Notes under the pieces: model-generated
What the model saw: only the letters and a program-made list of their open reading frames with translations
Databases searched by the model: none
What the model was told of the DNA's origin: nothing
Position numbers and translations under genes: made by a program
From: an uncultured Terrimonas sp.
GTDB lineage: Bacteria > Bacteroidota > Bacteroidia > Chitinophagales > Chitinophagaceae
NCBI GenBank assembly: GCA_946886925.1
Contig: CAMPJQ010000101.1
Span: 1 to 8,109 of the forward strand
Direction: 5' to 3'
DNA: 8,109 nucleotides
Shown: positions 1-5,431 of the stretch, one piece after another
Numbering within the stretch: position 1 is the stretch's first letter
How the letters are laid out: each line of letters opens with the position of its first letter

Positions 1-394
1 ACACATTAAGAATACCCAAACCGATACAACTCCAGATAAAAGCCGTTTCATTAAAGCTGTAGTCCCAAAACGGTATCTTTTCATACCCTCTGAAAAGCGA
101 ATACAAAAAAATCAGCGTCAGCAGCCAGAAAGTCAGTATCATTAAAACCAGCCTTTTGCTTACCTGCTGTTCTAATGGAAATCGTTTTTTTAAAGTAACT
201 GCTACAATGCCGCACAGTATGAAATCAACACAAACGCCTGCCCAGGTTATTATTGTAGCCAGCAAAAACACGCTCCAATCCGAAAAATACAAACCACCGA
301 AAATAATACTATTCGCGATAAATGAAAAGGGAACGGTTACCCAAAACATTACAGTGTAATCCTTGCTCGTATATTGTGGTAATCTGATTTTCAT
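1..394 (-). CDS. N-terminal membrane part of a sensor histidine kinase (LytS/YesM type), cut by the window edge
   Basis: The frame is open from an ATG at 394 to base 1 with no stop, giving 131 residues; the C-terminus lies outside the window. The protein starts MKIRLPQYTSKDY and then shows hydrophobic segments at about 14-36, 41-67 and 81-101, with a fourth beginning near 117. A short basic loop (LKKRFP, 68-73) follows the second. This N-terminal pattern resembles the four-helix membrane domain placed before the His-kinase and ATPase domains in Bacteroidota kinases that pair with LytTR-type response regulators. The catalytic domains are not visible, so the kinase call rests on resemblance of the N-terminus alone; an unrelated membrane protein is possible. 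The stimulus is unknown. A direct-repeat pair and a possible promoter lie 45-100 bp upstream. No response-regulator partner for it is visible in the window. Confidence 0.6.
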   Translation of the reverse strand, partial: MKIRLPQYTSKDYTVMFWVTVPFSFIANSIIFGGLYFSDWSVFLLATIITWAGVCVDFILCGIVAVTLKKRFPLEQQVSKRLVLMILTFWLLTLIFLYSLFRGYEKIPFWDYSFNETAFIWSCIGLGILNV

Positions 395-439
395 CTCGTT
401 TTACAAATTACCATCTTTTCCCTGTTTCACCGGCTTTCG

Positions 440-447
440 CAAAATAA
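440..447 (-). promoter_or_regulatory. Possible -7 promoter element for the sensor kinase gene
   Basis: On the minus strand the sequence reads TTATTTTG, which matches the Bacteroidota -7 consensus TAnnTTTG at all fixed positions except the second base. It sits about 45 bp before the kinase ATG, a reasonable 5' leader length. The expected -33 region has no clear TTG element and instead falls on the proximal direct repeat. That arrangement would fit an activator-dependent promoter. This is inferred from sequence alone. Confidence 0.3.
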
Positions 448-461
448 ACTGTGGCTGCGAC

Positions 462-493
462 TGTATGAATTGAGGAAAACAGTGTATGAATTG
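462..493 (-). promoter_or_regulatory. Pair of 11-bp direct repeats, probable regulator-binding site upstream of the kinase
   Basis: The minus-strand sequence CAATTCATACA occurs twice without mismatch, at 462-472 and 483-493, so the repeat period is exactly 21 bp (two helical turns). The pair lies in the 221-bp gap between the cytochrome stop and the kinase ATG. LytTR-domain regulators are known to bind tandem direct repeats of about 9-10 bp with a spacing that gives a 21-22 bp period, often next to the -35 region of genes in their own locus. The geometry here fits that pattern, and the neighbouring kinase is of the type that pairs with such regulators. The exact consensus match is loose, so the binding protein is inferred. 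Confidence 0.45.
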
Positions 494-615
494 CATATGT
501 TAGCCTTTCCGCAGTATCCGGCATCCATTCCCGGGGGGTATGCCATAAAGAAAATGTATTCGTTTCCCTGGAGTAAAAACTGCTGCATGTTCGTCGCAAA
601 AGACACGTACCCCTG

Positions 616-1212
616 CTACTGCATTGTTGCCGGCTGCTGCGGGGCCGGCACAATATTTTTTACGGGCTTTGTAGATTGCAAAAAGGTAAAAACCGCTTTA
701 ATGTCAGCATCTGTTAACTGACCAAAATTGGGCCAGGGCATCGGTGGTAACAAAGGCCTGGTATTATCCAGTCCTTTATACTTGCCTTCGCGCAGCGCTT
801 TTTTAAATTGCAATTCCGTCCAGCTACCAATACCGGTGAGGTCGCTGGTAAGATTGGCAGCGAATGAAACGCCCCATGGTCCTGCGGCAGCGGTAAGATC
901 CGGACTGAAAAGAACCCATCCCTTTTTAATTTCGTCAGTATTAACCGGAGTCAAAGGTATATTTTGCCGGTAGCCTGAAAGCCTCAACTCAGGAATAATT
1001 TCAGGCCCGTGAGCCCCCATCCTTTTGGGCGAATGGCAATCATCGCAACCCATTACGGTTACTAAGTAGGCCCCTCTTTTTACAAGGCTGTCTTTATTGA
1101 TTGCGGCTGGAGTCGCTTCCGCTATACTTCGTGTATTACAGCTTGTAATAACTGAAGCAAACGCAATGAAAAGGAAAATAACAGCAAAAATTATTGTACG
1201 CATAAACATCAT
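616..1212 (-). CDS. c-type cytochrome lipoprotein, single haem
   Basis: A 198-residue protein that should act as an electron carrier on the periplasmic side of a membrane. The N-terminus is a hydrophobic signal (about residues 4-21) ending in ITSC, with Cys25 as the probable lipidated residue. One haem-binding CxxCH motif, CDDCH, lies at 56-60. Met158 in LPPMPW is the likely distal axial ligand, followed by the usual C-terminal helix (LTDADIKAVFTFLQ). The 90-odd residues between haem site and Met ligand are longer than in the smallest cytochromes c, and the electron donor and acceptor cannot be told. Three start codons are possible (ATG at residues 1, 2 and 4); I kept the first, although MRTI at 1203 would also give a good signal peptide. 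A -7 promoter element lies 34 bp upstream. The next gene in the same direction is the sensor kinase, after a 221-bp gap with its own signals, so co-transcription is uncertain. Confidence 0.88.
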   Translation of the reverse strand: MMFMRTIIFAVIFLFIAFASVITSCNTRSIAEATPAAINKDSLVKRGAYLVTVMGCDDCHSPKRMGAHGPEIIPELRLSGYRQNIPLTPVNTDEIKKGWVLFSPDLTAAAGPWGVSFAANLTSDLTGIGSWTELQFKKALREGKYKGLDNTRPLLPPMPWPNFGQLTDADIKAVFTFLQSTKPVKNIVPAPQQPATMQ

Positions 1213-1245
1213 ATTGAGTGTTGATAGTTAAAAATCATTTGGCAT

Positions 1246-1253
1246 CAAAAGTA
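1246..1253 (-). promoter_or_regulatory. -7 promoter element for the cytochrome gene
   Basis: The minus strand reads TACTTTTG, a full match to the Bacteroidota primary sigma factor -7 consensus TAnnTTTG, placed 33 bases before the cytochrome ATG at 1212. No clean TTG is present at the ideal -33 distance; a TTG occurs only a few bases upstream of the element. The match is short, so this is a plausible, not proven, promoter. Confidence 0.45.
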
Positions 1254-1378
1254 TAGTGCAACTTCGCGGCTGCCTATAACCCTATGCATGAACTGCTATT
1301 GGCGCCTGATGAATTGATCATATCCGTCACCAACAGGTGACAGTACCTATTTGCTGCATATTCCACTTAACTTTAGCT

Positions 1379-2308
1379 ATGCTTAATTTATTCATTATAA
1401 GTTGTACTATGACATTTATATCGCTGCCACTTTTCGGCGAACAATGGCAAACCACCCGGTATAAAGACCCGGTTTTTAAGAATATTAAAATAGATAAAGA
1501 CGTGGTTTACCAGCCCGATCTTCCCGGCAATACAAAACAAAAATATTACCTGCTCGACTTGTACCAGCCTGAAAATGATACCAGCTCAAGCCGCCCTCTG
1601 ATCATTTGGATGCACGGCGGCGGCTTTAAATTCGGCAATAAAAAATCAAGAGGAACACCCCTGTGGAGCAAACGTTTTGCACAACGGGGTTATGTATGCG
1701 CCGCCGTAAACTACAGGTTAAGCAAGGAAAAGACTTTATCCGATTTCACCGCTTTGGTAAATGCCTGTTCAGCCGCTATGGAAGATATCAGCCTGGCGGT
1801 TTCTTTTTTCAAACAACATCACAATCTGTACGGCATTGATACCAGTCGCATTATATTGGCCGGCAATTCTGCGGGAGGAATGATAGCCCTGCAATCGGTT
1901 TACAGCAATCCAACTTTAATGAAACAGCGGGTGCACCCTGTGCCCCTTTCCAATCTTGTATCCGCTGCAGGCAATCCCCTGCAGATAGCCGCTATAATCA
2001 ATTTCTGGGGCGGCATGTTCGACACCAGTTGGTTAAAAAATGCCAGGGTGCCTATCGTGAGTGTGCATGGCAGCAGAGACAGGATAGTACCCTTTACCAA
2101 AACGGACAATGGCGTATATGGAAGCTCTATTATCCATAAAAACGCAGATGCCCTGCATATTCCCAACCGTTTAAAAGTATATGAGGGCTATGGACATGAA
2201 CTGCAAAAAAGATTCAATCCCCTATGGGCAGGCAAAGCAGCCAGAAACCGCTGGCAGGAGGCAGGTCAGTTTGCTGCAGATTTTTTGTATGAGGAGCTAT
2301 TCAGGTAA
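1379..2308 (+). CDS. Exported alpha/beta-hydrolase, carboxylesterase/lipase-like (HGGG type)
   Basis: With an ATG start at 1379 the protein has 309 residues. It begins with a hydrophobic stretch that could be a signal peptide, suggesting a periplasmic or outer-face enzyme. The oxyanion-hole motif HGGG is at residues 79-82 (WMHGGGF). The nucleophile elbow GNSAG is at 162-166 with Ser164. The acid is Asp234 in HGSRDRIVPF and the catalytic His is His273 in YGHELQ, completing a Ser-Asp-His triad. The family hydrolyses carboxylic esters; Bacteroidota members include acetyl- and feruloyl-esterase-like enzymes acting on plant polysaccharide side chains, but no glycan-utilisation gene is next to it, so the substrate is unknown. 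An in-frame GTG at 1337 would add 14 residues and place a Cys after FIIS as a possible lipobox. Neither start has a recognisable ribosome-binding site or a charged n-region, so the start is uncertain. Confidence 0.87.
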   Translation: MLNLFIISCTMTFISLPLFGEQWQTTRYKDPVFKNIKIDKDVVYQPDLPGNTKQKYYLLDLYQPENDTSSSRPLIIWMHGGGFKFGNKKSRGTPLWSKRFAQRGYVCAAVNYRLSKEKTLSDFTALVNACSAAMEDISLAVSFFKQHHNLYGIDTSRIILAGNSAGGMIALQSVYSNPTLMKQRVHPVPLSNLVSAAGNPLQIAAIINFWGGMFDTSWLKNARVPIVSVHGSRDRIVPFTKTDNGVYGSSIIHKNADALHIPNRLKVYEGYGHELQKRFNPLWAGKAARNRWQEAGQFAADFLYEELFR

Positions 2309-2433
2309 TATTATGAAAAAGCAAAAAGAAAATTGGCATCCGCCTGCCTTCAATTCAGAAGAATAAACAACCACCCCCAATAGCCCTAATGGAAATGGTA
2401 CAATAATTGAAATTCAGTATGTAAACGATCAGT

Positions 2434-2607
2434 ATGAGCAAACAAATATTATTTCCCGTGGTGATTTCTATGGCTTTTATTTTTTTATTGAGCGGCTGCA
2501 ATGTAGTGGAAGGCATTTTTAAAGCCGGAATGTGGTGGGCATTCTTTTTGGTGGCGGTTGTTGTAGTGCTTATACTATGGATTATTGCAAAAGCAAGAAA
2601 GAAATAA
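2434..2607 (+). CDS. Small lipoprotein with a C-terminal transmembrane helix, 57 residues
   Basis: A short gene starting at ATG 2434. The first 21 residues (MSKQILFPV... ending LLSG) form a classic lipoprotein signal with the lipobox LSGC and Cys22 as the lipidated residue. The mature part is only 36 residues. A polar-to-amphipathic segment (NVVEGIFKAG) leads into a strongly hydrophobic helix from about Met33 to Ile51 that contains a Trp-Trp pair near its start, followed by a basic tail (KARKK). The mature protein would thus be tethered twice, by lipid and by a helix. Similar tiny proteins occur widely in Bacteroidota, often under misleading automatic names; I know of no established function. 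It lies 125 bp after the esterase and has no clear ribosome-binding site. The signal and lipobox support translation over the antisense reading frame on the other strand. Confidence 0.72.
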   Translation: MSKQILFPVVISMAFIFLLSGCNVVEGIFKAGMWWAFFLVAVVVVLILWIIAKARKK

Positions 2608-2628
2608 AGAGCTGTTCCCTGCTTTTTT
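2606..2628. terminator. Probable bidirectional transcription terminator between convergent genes
   Basis: The arms 2606-2612 (AAAGAGC) and 2621-2627 (GCTTTTT) can form a 7-bp hairpin with one G-U pair and an 8-base loop, followed on the plus strand by a T-run. It starts inside the stop codon of the small lipoprotein gene and ends 13 bp before the stop of the convergent oxidoreductase gene. Read on the minus strand, the hairpin is followed by a looser T-rich stretch. The stem is A-T rich and weak, so the call is moderate. Confidence 0.45.
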
Positions 2629-2640
2629 CTAACGATCTGC

Positions 2641-3630
2641 CTATTCGTGCATGGTATAACTAACATTTACCTGGCTTCTGATCTCGTCCATTATTTTTAT
2701 CATTTCAATACTAAAATTGTGCGATAACAATTTACTTTCTATTTGCTTATTCTGTATACAGTTTAAGACCTCTTCTGTTTCAAAATAAAGTCCATGCCCT
2801 TCCCACTGTACAGGATAAGTTACAGCTTCCTCATTATACAACTGCAGTTCAATGCCAGGTGTTTTTTCAAACCAAGGATATAATATCCTGATCGTTCCTT
2901 TTTCCCCTGCTATTTCTACCGGCAGCTTTGTTTCCATTTTCAGTGAAGATTCCAGCGTAGCATGCTGTCCTTTATTATAGTGAAAAAGAACCGAACAGGT
3001 TTCGTCTATTCCTTCCTCCGACAAAGTTCCAATGGCTTTGATGGTATCCGGCGCTCCCAATAGCAATAACGCAAGAAAAACAGGATATACGCCAAGATCA
3101 AGTAAAGAACCGCCGCCCAATGCAGGATCAAAATAACGGCTATCCGGGTCAGCCGGCGCTTTATATCCCATGGATGCTTTGATGGAAACAATTTCGCCAA
3201 TCTTACCCTCATTTAGCAACGACATAACCAGTTGTATGCCAGGCAAAAACCGGATCCACATGCCTTCCATTAAAAAAGTTTCTGCCGACTTGGCCGCATC
3301 CACCAGCTCCTTGCATTGTATTTCATTAATAGTTAGTGGTTTTTCACATAATACCGGTATACGGTGTTGCAGGCATTTCATCACCTGCCTGTAATGCAGG
3401 GTGTGAGGTGTGGCAACATAAACCACGTTCATATTTCCTTTTGCGACAAACTCATCAAGCTCAAAAAATACATGTGGTATATTAAATGTGCCGGCAAATT
3501 CCATGGTACTGTCTTTACTATGCCCCAGCACGGCAACAACTTGCTGCGGCGTTTTAACAAAACCCAGATCCGATACAAATTCACGGGCAATGTTTCCCGG
3601 CCCGATAATTCCCCATTTAACAGGTTCCAT
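2641..3630 (-). CDS. Gfo/Idh/MocA-family NAD(P)-dependent oxidoreductase
   Basis: A 329-residue cytoplasmic dehydrogenase of full family length. The N-terminal Rossmann fold opens with WGIIGPGNIA (about residues 6-15), carrying the GxGxxA dinucleotide-binding motif. The family's CEKP motif is at 95-98, with Lys97 as the expected catalytic or cofactor-contacting lysine. The C-terminal substrate domain contains GGGSLLDLGVYP (172-183), and EGMWIRF (about 122-128) is similar to dihydrodiol dehydrogenase/glucose-fructose-oxidoreductase-like members. These enzymes usually oxidise or reduce sugars, inositols or related polyols; the substrate cannot be read from the sequence. I chose ATG 3630 because the longer frame at 3636 would begin with TTG; a weak GAAAG lies about 10 bases upstream of the ATG. 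The gene follows the response regulator after about 195 bp, which contains a perfect AT-rich palindrome, so it probably has its own promoter. Confidence 0.88.
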   Translation of the reverse strand: MEPVKWGIIGPGNIAREFVSDLGFVKTPQQVVAVLGHSKDSTMEFAGTFNIPHVFFELDEFVAKGNMNVVYVATPHTLHYRQVMKCLQHRIPVLCEKPLTINEIQCKELVDAAKSAETFLMEGMWIRFLPGIQLVMSLLNEGKIGEIVSIKASMGYKAPADPDSRYFDPALGGGSLLDLGVYPVFLALLLLGAPDTIKAIGTLSEEGIDETCSVLFHYNKGQHATLESSLKMETKLPVEIAGEKGTIRILYPWFEKTPGIELQLYNEEAVTYPVQWEGHGLYFETEEVLNCIQNKQIESKLLSHNFSIEMIKIMDEIRSQVNVSYTMHE

Positions 3631-3671
3631 ATGCAATACTTTCAGCTAATAAGTCAATTTTCCTGCCATGG

Positions 3672-3688
3672 ATTTTATCAAATAAAAT
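3672..3688. promoter_or_regulatory. Perfect AT-rich palindrome upstream of the oxidoreductase gene
   Basis: The sequence ATTTTATCAAATAAAAT has two perfect 7-bp inverted arms around a 3-base centre. It sits 41 bp before the chosen ATG at 3630, where a transcription factor operator would be expected. No transcription factor gene with a DNA-binding domain is next to it, and in AT-rich intergenic DNA such palindromes can arise by chance. It lacks a T-run and hairpin GC content, so a terminator is unlikely. Confidence 0.35.
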
Positions 3689-3825
3689 ACATCTGTGTTA
3701 CATGAGGAAGAATGTATTACCATTTAAAACACTGGTACTGTAGAAATATTTCCCCTCTTCAGAAAAAATTGTTTAACCCCGATTTTACCGGAAATGAGAA
3801 AGCGTAAAACTGGCAAGGAAATTTT

Positions 3826-4194
3826 TCAGATATACCTTTCCACCATTTCAAGCAAATATTTTACTTCAAAAGGTTTTTCAATATACGCATCTGCTCCTGC
3901 CTCTTCAGACAATTTACCAATATGGGGGTTTGCTGAAATCATTATAACAGGTAAATGGCATGTTGTTTTTTGCTTCTTCAAATACCGGCAAATGTCAATG
4001 CCATCAATACCCGATAATTGTTTATCAAGCAAAAAAAGATCAGGAATATCAAATTTATTATTCAGGAGGTCGTCGCCATTTGTTATCAATTGTACGTCAT
4101 AGCCTGCTGTTTCAAAAATTATTTTGAAAATATCCCGTATCCCGGGATCATCATCAGTAATCACTATATTTTTCTTCCGGGGTTTACTTTCCAT
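3826..4194 (-). CDS. Stand-alone response-regulator receiver domain protein
   Basis: A 122-residue protein consisting of one receiver (REC) domain with no output domain, like CheY or Spo0F. All key residues are visible: the acidic cluster D14-D15-D16, the phospho-acceptor Asp57 in LFLLDKQLSG, the switch Ser87 in MISANP, the aromatic switch Tyr104, and Lys107 in IEKPF. It should therefore be phosphorylated by a histidine kinase and act by protein-protein contact or as a phosphorelay intermediate. No kinase gene is adjacent; the partial membrane kinase at the left edge is about 3.4 kb away and is of a type that normally pairs with LytTR regulators. The start is an ATG at 4194, 35 bp after the stop of the SDR remnant, so the two are probably on one transcript. 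Single-domain regulators of this kind are common and often act with hybrid kinases encoded elsewhere. Confidence 0.9.
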   Translation of the reverse strand: MESKPRKKNIVITDDDPGIRDIFKIIFETAGYDVQLITNGDDLLNNKFDIPDLFLLDKQLSGIDGIDICRYLKKQKTTCHLPVIMISANPHIGKLSEEAGADAYIEKPFEVKYLLEMVERYI

Positions 4195-4229
4195 AAGGTG
4201 AATGATTGAGCCATATTTAAAGGATGAGG

Positions 4230-4568
4230 TTAATTGAGCAACTGGTAGTCTTTTTTAAATATGGGTTTCAATAAACTTACCATATGGATGCGCCCCTGCA
4301 CCGATACCAATAAATCAATCTGAATATCAGTAGTTATAAGTTCATTATAAGATCCCAAAACATTTTTTGACAAAAACAGGTCTTTGGAAATTGTTATTAC
4401 TTTAATCCCGTATTGTTGCTTTAATTCCCCGGTTATATTACTCAAACCTTCATGATCTCTTGCCATTATTACCAGGTTAAATCCATCTTTTGCAAAAAGA
4501 TCAGCCAGGCCATAGCCTTCCTCACCTGCGGCTCCCGTAATTAATGCATAGTGAAGATCTGCCTCCAT
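4230..4568 (-). pseudogene. Truncated, degenerate short-chain dehydrogenase/reductase (SDR) remnant
   Basis: The 112 residues align in pattern to the first half of classical SDR enzymes, which are normally about 250-270 residues. Beta1-alpha1 is recognisable as YALITGAAGEEGYGLADLFAKDG (7-29), beta2 as NLVIMARD (31-38), and the adenine-contacting acidic region as KDL (62-64). Two signatures are damaged: the TGxxxGxG loop has Glu16 in place of its second glycine, and the NNAG motif after beta4 reads S-V-Q-G (89-92). A stop follows QLLN near the position of the family's structural Asn, so the catalytic Ser, Tyr and Lys are all absent. The same frame beyond the stop shows no SDR sequence, and the response regulator begins 35 bp later. 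The likeliest history is a 3' deletion plus point decay. A short expressed protein with a new role cannot be excluded, because the remaining frame is free of internal stops. Confidence 0.72.
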
Positions 4569-4712
4569 TACGAATAATTTATTTTAAGTAAACAAGATTT
4601 GTAGAACTATTATTGTGCCGGGTAACGATGCAATGCAAAAGGAGATGAAAAAAGATGAAAATAGCAGGACCCCGATCAACTCCCGGTTAACCTTAGCAGA
4701 AAAGGTTTATCT

Positions 4713-5201
4713 CTAATTCCCGGGCGTCAATTTCTTTCTCGGTTGCAGTTTATAGTTAGCCTCACCAGTTTCATCAAGCGAGTGAGAAGAATGGATATCC
4801 TTCTCTTTTTCTGCTCTTTCAGAAAGCTTAATATAAAATTTCTTCAGGATCATTAATTCCTCTTCCGTCAAATCTTCAATATCCACGAGTCGGTTACTCG
4901 CCCTTTCATCGCTGGCAATTAATTCGTTTAATTTTAAATGGATAGCTGCCGTATCCTTGTTTTGAGATTGCTGGATAATAAAAACCATGAGAAAAGTAAT
5001 GATAGTAGTGCCCGTGTTAATGACTAATTGCCAGGTGTCTGAATAATCAAACACCGGTCCCAATGCTGCCCACAGAATTATAAGACTGAAGGCAAGAATA
5101 AAAGCCCCCGGGCTTCCGGTTTTCCGGGTTATCCAACCAGAAATTTTATTAAAGACACGTCCAAGATATGATGTTCTCTTTTTTGAAGTACGTTTATTCA
5201 T
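4713..5201 (-). CDS. Low-affinity iron permease family small membrane protein
   Basis: A 162-residue inner-membrane protein that fits the low-affinity iron permease family (Pfam Iron_permease), named after yeast Fet4. The conserved block is clear: GSPGAF at 29-34, GPVFDYSDTWQL at 48-59, NTGTTIITFLMVF at 62-74, and QQSQNKDTAAIHLKLNELI at 77-95. Two transmembrane helices lie at about 32-51 and 57-76. The first 28 residues are basic and the last 65 are charged, probably cytoplasmic and partly helical (LTEEELMILKKFYIKLSERAEKEK). Bacterial members are far smaller than yeast Fet4, and metal transport by them is not established, so the name describes family and not proven function. It is divergent from ligD over a 230-bp shared upstream region. 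The downstream SDR remnant is 144 bp away. Confidence 0.85.
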   Translation of the reverse strand: MNKRTSKKRTSYLGRVFNKISGWITRKTGSPGAFILAFSLIILWAALGPVFDYSDTWQLVINTGTTIITFLMVFIIQQSQNKDTAAIHLKLNELIASDERASNRLVDIEDLTEEELMILKKFYIKLSERAEKEKDIHSSHSLDETGEANYKLQPRKKLTPGN

Positions 5202-5431
5202 TTTACTGTTTGGAAATAAAGTGTACAGGAAGATGCTGCTTTATCTTGTCCTTTCCTAATCTTCAGGATTCACAAATCATGCCATGAACCTTACCCGTCC
5301 AATCAGGATCACGCGGGCAGGTAACCAAAAGATGCTACGATCTTATGTGCAGAAATGTTCGCGCATATGCTTTAAGCTTATATACAGGTATTAAATTTAT
5401 TTTTTGGCATGCATTTTAAACCGCTTATGTC

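Noticed and set aside
408..721. Open frames of about 80 codons on both strands in and around the cytochrome 3' end
   Set aside because: They overlap the well-supported cytochrome gene or the kinase promoter region, and their Cys/Arg-rich translations match no family I know.
2313..2366. 17-codon open frame (MKKQKENWHPP...) starting 4 bp after the esterase stop
   Set aside because: Too short, with no ribosome-binding site and no recognisable feature; a start next to an A-rich stretch is easily produced by chance.
2415..2436. CAGTATG repeated twice just before and across the small lipoprotein start
   Set aside because: A 7-bp repeat with 15-bp period that includes the start codon itself; too short to support a site.
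2355..2666. 103-codon open frame on the minus strand, antisense to the small lipoprotein gene
   Set aside because: Low-complexity translation (TTTTATKK, repeated hydrophobic stretches) with no recognisable domain. The plus-strand frame has a proper signal peptide and lipobox, and this frame also overlaps the oxidoreductase gene end.
3783..3809. TTTTAC/GTAAAA inverted repeat after the response regulator gene
   Set aside because: A 6-bp A/T-rich stem with a 15-base loop and no adjacent T-run; too weak for a terminator and not clearly an operator.
4633..4716. 27-codon plus-strand frame with an AAGGAG in the gap between the iron permease-like gene and the SDR remnant
   Set aside because: The AAGGAG lies inside the frame and abuts an internal ATG with no spacing. 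The frame overlaps the stop of the convergent gene and shows no known motif.
5263..5309. TCAGGAT repeated at 5263 and 5303 in the ligD/iron permease divergent region
   Set aside because: Only 7 bp, a 40-bp period with different flanks, and no link to a promoter element; expected by chance.
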